DNA of 26,212 nt from Eubacterium sp. CAG:248. Its GTDB lineage: Bacteria > Bacillota > Clostridia > Lachnospirales > Lachnospiraceae. The stretch is from NCBI GenBank assembly GCA_000436475.1, contig FR886185.1, forward strand, positions 29,403 to 55,614, written 5' to 3'. Below the pieces are notes generated by a model, which was not told the DNA's origin, made no database searches, and was given only the letters and a program-made list of their open reading frames with translations. Below are positions 23,861-26,212 of this stretch, piece by piece; the stretch's first letter is position 1; the number at the start of each line of letters is the position of its first letter. The position numbers and the translations under genes were made by a program.

Positions 23861-24118
23861 CTATAATCCTTTTCCTTCAATAAAATACTTTATCACTTCT
23901 TCTACAAGTTCATCTCTTTCTACTTTCATAATAAGACTTCTTGCATTGTTATGACTTGTAATATATGTTGGATCTCCTGACATAATATATCCTACAATCT
24001 GATTAACTGGATTATATCCCTTTTCCTTAAGAGCAAGATATACCTGTTCAAGTATTCCTTCTACTGATATTGTCTTTTCTGGTTGTGTTTTAAAAAATTG
24101 TGTATTATTGTTTACCAT
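23861..24118 (-). CDS. ireB: IreB family regulatory phosphoprotein (DUF965)
   Basis: 85-aa cytoplasmic protein with the IreB core SVEGILEQVYLALKEKGYNPVNQIVGYIMSGDP, TYITSHNNARSLI and DELVEEVIKYFIE. In Enterococcus, IreB is phosphorylated by the PASTA kinase IreK near the N-terminus and affects cephalosporin resistance. Thr residues at about 6 and 11 (NNNTQFFKT) are possible targets. ATG 24118 is supported by AAGGGA upstream and fits family length; in-frame ATG 24160 adds a tail not seen in IreB. It heads the minus-strand ireB-ruvX-DUF1292 group. alaS, its usual upstream neighbour in Bacillus, is replaced here by a divergent gene. Confidence 0.9.
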   Translation of the reverse strand: MVNNNTQFFKTQPEKTISVEGILEQVYLALKEKGYNPVNQIVGYIMSGDPTYITSHNNARSLIMKVERDELVEEVIKYFIEGKGL

Positions 24119-24201
24119 ATCTACCACGTCCCTTTCGTATACTTTATTATAATATACCATATCATCAAATAAAACAAGAGCAGAATTCTATTTTATTTTT
24201 G

Positions 24202-24230
24202 TTTTATTCAATCCCTGTTTTATTCAATCA
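24202..24230. repeat. two perfect 13-bp direct repeats upstream of ireB
   Basis: GTTTTATTCAATC occurs at 24202-24214 and 24218-24230 with a 16-nt period, in the 310-nt divergent gap between ireB and the VTC gene. The rest of the gap (24119-24428) is AT-rich, with no clear promoter; a TTTACA at 24315 and TATTAT near 24343 are poorly spaced. Confidence 0.6.
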
Positions 24231-24428
24231 GTTTATTGTGGTTATTATGTTGTAATCAGCCCAAGTAAAAAAACGATTCGGTTTTAACGATAATATCACA
24301 TTTTTTACTTACTTTTTACATCATTTAGTCACAATTTCCAATTATTATACAATTGTTCACGGGAAAACGCGTTGAAAAACATGTGAAGCATAATACAAAA
24401 CAGGCATTAATAATTGGAGGCTGTGTGT

Positions 24429-25307
24429 ATGGCAATCGAGGTATTTAACAGATATGAAAAGAAATACTTACTTGATGAAGTGACTTTTAAAAGCTTATTA
24501 AACCGTATATCTGACTATATGGAGCTGGATAAGTATAACAAAAACGGACAATTTTACAGTATAAGTAATATTTATTATGATACAGATGACAACAGACTTA
24601 TAAGAAGTTCAATAGAAAAACCTGTGTATAAAGAGAAGCTCAGGATGAGAAGCTATGGTACTCCGAATGCACATGATAAGGTTTTTCTTGAGATAAAGAA
24701 AAAATACAATGGAATTGTTAACAAACGCCGGACATCCATGGTATTAAAAGATGCATATCGTTATATGGAGAATGGAACCTTTCCATACGAAACGGAGTGT
24801 CTTAACAGACAGGTTTTAAAAGAAATAGATTATTTCAGAAGTATATATGATCTAAAACCTAAGGTTTATCTCTCATATGACAGATATGCATTTTTTGAAA
24901 AAAATGATGGTGATTTCAGAGTTACATTTGACACGAATATCACAACCCGGAGGGGCGATGTACGATTAGAAAGCGGAAGCTATGGAAATAAACTTCTTCC
25001 GCAGAGTTTATACCTTATGGAAATCAAGATAAATGGTTCTGTACCGATGTGGTTTACGCACTGCCTTTCAGAGCTTAAAATATATCCCGTTTCTTTCTCA
25101 AAATATGGTACAGAATATAAAAGATATGTCCTTGAAGGCTATGATAAAGATACAGAAGAGCTTGATAATTTCTGTGATATGTTTTATGAGTCACCATATA
25201 AAGAGTCATGCTCAGATTCATATAACAGTGTAATTAAATATAAGAACCGACGTAAGTCAGCATCAGGAATATATACAGATAATGAAACTGGAGCAGTATG
25301 TATCTAG
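24429..25307 (+). CDS. VTC domain protein, putative polyphosphate polymerase domain
   Basis: 292-aa protein of the VTC superfamily (yeast Vtc4 catalytic tunnel fold). The tunnel signature residues are all visible: R8-x-E10-K-K12 (RYEKKY), K70-L-R72-M-R74, E88-x-K90 with K99-R100-R101, R152 in YDRYAF, E198-x-K200 (LMEIKING), and S224-K225-Y226. Basic and acidic residues thus sit where the yeast enzyme binds nucleotide, metal and polyphosphate, so catalysis is possible but unproven in bacteria. No SPX domain and no membrane segment are present. GGAGG lies 8 nt before ATG 24429. A DUF4956 membrane protein follows on the same strand, a pairing I recall from other Firmicutes, often with a CotH protein. 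Confidence 0.85.
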   Translation: MAIEVFNRYEKKYLLDEVTFKSLLNRISDYMELDKYNKNGQFYSISNIYYDTDDNRLIRSSIEKPVYKEKLRMRSYGTPNAHDKVFLEIKKKYNGIVNKRRTSMVLKDAYRYMENGTFPYETECLNRQVLKEIDYFRSIYDLKPKVYLSYDRYAFFEKNDGDFRVTFDTNITTRRGDVRLESGSYGNKLLPQSLYLMEIKINGSVPMWFTHCLSELKIYPVSFSKYGTEYKRYVLEGYDKDTEELDNFCDMFYESPYKESCSDSYNSVIKYKNRRKSASGIYTDNETGAVCI

Positions 25308-25404
25308 CACATCGTTTTCGAAATATTTATACCATCCACCTGCCTGCACACCCGAATCCGCATCCTATGCGATTGGTATAGTTATTTACGAAACAATGCA
25401 CTAG
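25304..25404. repeat. 101-nt near-palindrome between VTC and DUF4956 genes
   Basis: Arms of about 34 nt begin and end with CTAG (25304-25307 and 25401-25404). GTTTTCGAAATATTTATACCAT on one side is almost the reverse complement of TGGTATAGTTATTTACGAAAC on the other. A perfect inner hairpin CGCAT-cct-ATGCG lies at 25359-25371. The left CTAG contains the TAG stop of the VTC gene. It could be a small mobile-element-like palindrome or an RNA fold controlling the downstream gene. Confidence 0.7.
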
Positions 25405-25454
25405 TCATATTACAAATATAATTAAGATAAAATAAATAATATAAGGAGCGATAT

Positions 25455-26147
25455 ATGTTTAATACAATATTTACAACGACAACAGATGGTTCAATCAATA
25501 TGGCACAGGCAGCGATTGCAATAGGTGCAGCTTTTATAATTGGTTTTATTATAGCTGCAGTTTATATGTTTATGTGTAAAAATGAAGGATATCAGAAAAA
25601 TTTCATAATCGGTCTGGCAATTCTCCCTGCGGTTGTAGCGGTAGTTATTCTTCTTGTAGGCAGCAACGTGGCAAGAGCATTTTCCATGGCAGGAGCCTTT
25701 GCACTTGTAAGATTCAGAAGTGCACCTGGAAGTGCAAAGAATATCTCCATCGTATTTTTCACCATGGCAGCCGGACTTGCATGCGGACTTGGATATGTAT
25801 CATTTGCAGCAGTATTTGTTGCTGTTATGCTTATAGTTCTTATAGCGGCTACTGTGTTTGGATTTGCAGACAATAATTATGATAAGAAGCAGCTCAAGAT
25901 CACGATACCTGAAGATCTTAATTATAGCACCGTATTTGATGATGTTTTTGACAAATATACATCAGAACATACTATGAGCAGAGTTAAAACAACTAATATG
26001 GGAACAATGTATGAACTTACATACGAAGTAAAACTTAAAAAAGATACTCCAGAAAAAGAATTCATTGATCAGCTAAGAATAAGGAATGGTAATCTTAATA
26101 TAACAATGGCACTTATGTCAGAGAATATAAATACTATGCTGAATTAA
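25455..26147 (+). CDS. DUF4956 membrane protein
   Basis: 230-aa integral membrane protein with about five hydrophobic helices: roughly 20-42, 50-68, 72-92, 98-118 and 120-138. A conserved-looking loop AGAFALVRFRSAPGSAKNISI lies between helices, then a cytoplasmic C-terminal domain (about 145-230) with YELTYEVKLKKD and DQLRIRNGNLNITMAL. These match DUF4956, a family of unknown function. AAGGAG lies 6 nt before the ATG. The gap to the VTC gene is 147 nt and holds the near-palindrome, so separate regulation is possible. Adjacency to the VTC gene suggests a membrane partner, for example for polyphosphate or a cell-surface polymer; that is inference. Confidence 0.85.
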   Translation: MFNTIFTTTTDGSINMAQAAIAIGAAFIIGFIIAAVYMFMCKNEGYQKNFIIGLAILPAVVAVVILLVGSNVARAFSMAGAFALVRFRSAPGSAKNISIVFFTMAAGLACGLGYVSFAAVFVAVMLIVLIAATVFGFADNNYDKKQLKITIPEDLNYSTVFDDVFDKYTSEHTMSRVKTTNMGTMYELTYEVKLKKDTPEKEFIDQLRIRNGNLNITMALMSENINTMLN

Positions 26148-26166
26148 GATACATATAAGCTTGAAG

Positions 26167-26191
26167 CAGCAATTTAATAAAATTGTTGTTT
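26167..26191 (+). terminator. possible weak terminator after the DUF4956 gene
   Basis: CAGCAATTT (26167-26175) pairs with AAATTGTTG (26180-26188), with one G-T pair, followed by TTT. It is AT-rich and the tail is short; the window ends soon after. Confidence 0.4.
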
Positions 26192-26212
26192 AATTGAATA
26201 TTAGTTGATGAC

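Overview
The window is a compact, AT-rich piece of a Firmicutes chromosome. It looks like a member of the Lachnospiraceae (Clostridia) or a close relative. The pointers are two sporulation sigma factors (SigG, SigK), a YqeG/NrdR/Aro cluster, an IreB-RuvX-DUF1292 cluster with RNase J, YlbF, a DUF5721-like protein, Gram-positive PilB/PilT motors and HrcA-type CIRCE control. Genus is inference only. I see no phage, plasmid, IS or CRISPR sequence, and no rRNA or tRNA genes.

Layout. 1-2809, minus strand: nrdR, a YqeG-type phosphatase and the shikimate genes aroE, aroK and aroQ (cut by the window edge). 3046-3825, plus: sigG, convergent with a DHH phosphoesterase (minus), with an unusual long stem-loop between them. 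5127-6727, plus: an ABC ATPase-permease pair without a binding protein. 6825-7331: a DUF5721-like protein. 7654-9648: htpG behind a perfect CIRCE operator and a long folded leader. 9785-10549: signal peptidase I with a very acidic tail. 10665-10976: a Cys-rich double DUF1540 protein whose ribosome binding site lies inside a long terminator-like hairpin. 11070-11627: efp.

11745-17599, minus: pilT and pilB, a membrane-anchored repeat protein and a long aminopeptidase P. 17723-24118, minus: sigK, the tRNA wobble-uridine pair trhP (U32) and trmR, a catalytic-domain-less MltG-like protein, a YlbF-family protein, RNase J, DUF1292, ruvX and ireB. 24429-26147, plus: a VTC-domain protein and a DUF4956 membrane protein separated by a 101-nt near-palindrome.

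How the genes relate. The aro genes form the middle of the chorismate route. trmR and trhP act one after the other on U34 of tRNA. ireB-ruvX-DUF1292 followed by RNase J is a conserved housekeeping block. SigG and SigK imply at least a sporulation ancestry. The most unusual signals are regulatory: two places (DUF1540 and sigK) where a terminator-shaped hairpin sits directly on the Shine-Dalgarno of the next gene, the htpG CIRCE plus leader, the sigG/DHH stem-loop and the palindrome between the VTC and DUF4956 genes. No clearly new multi-gene system is evident.
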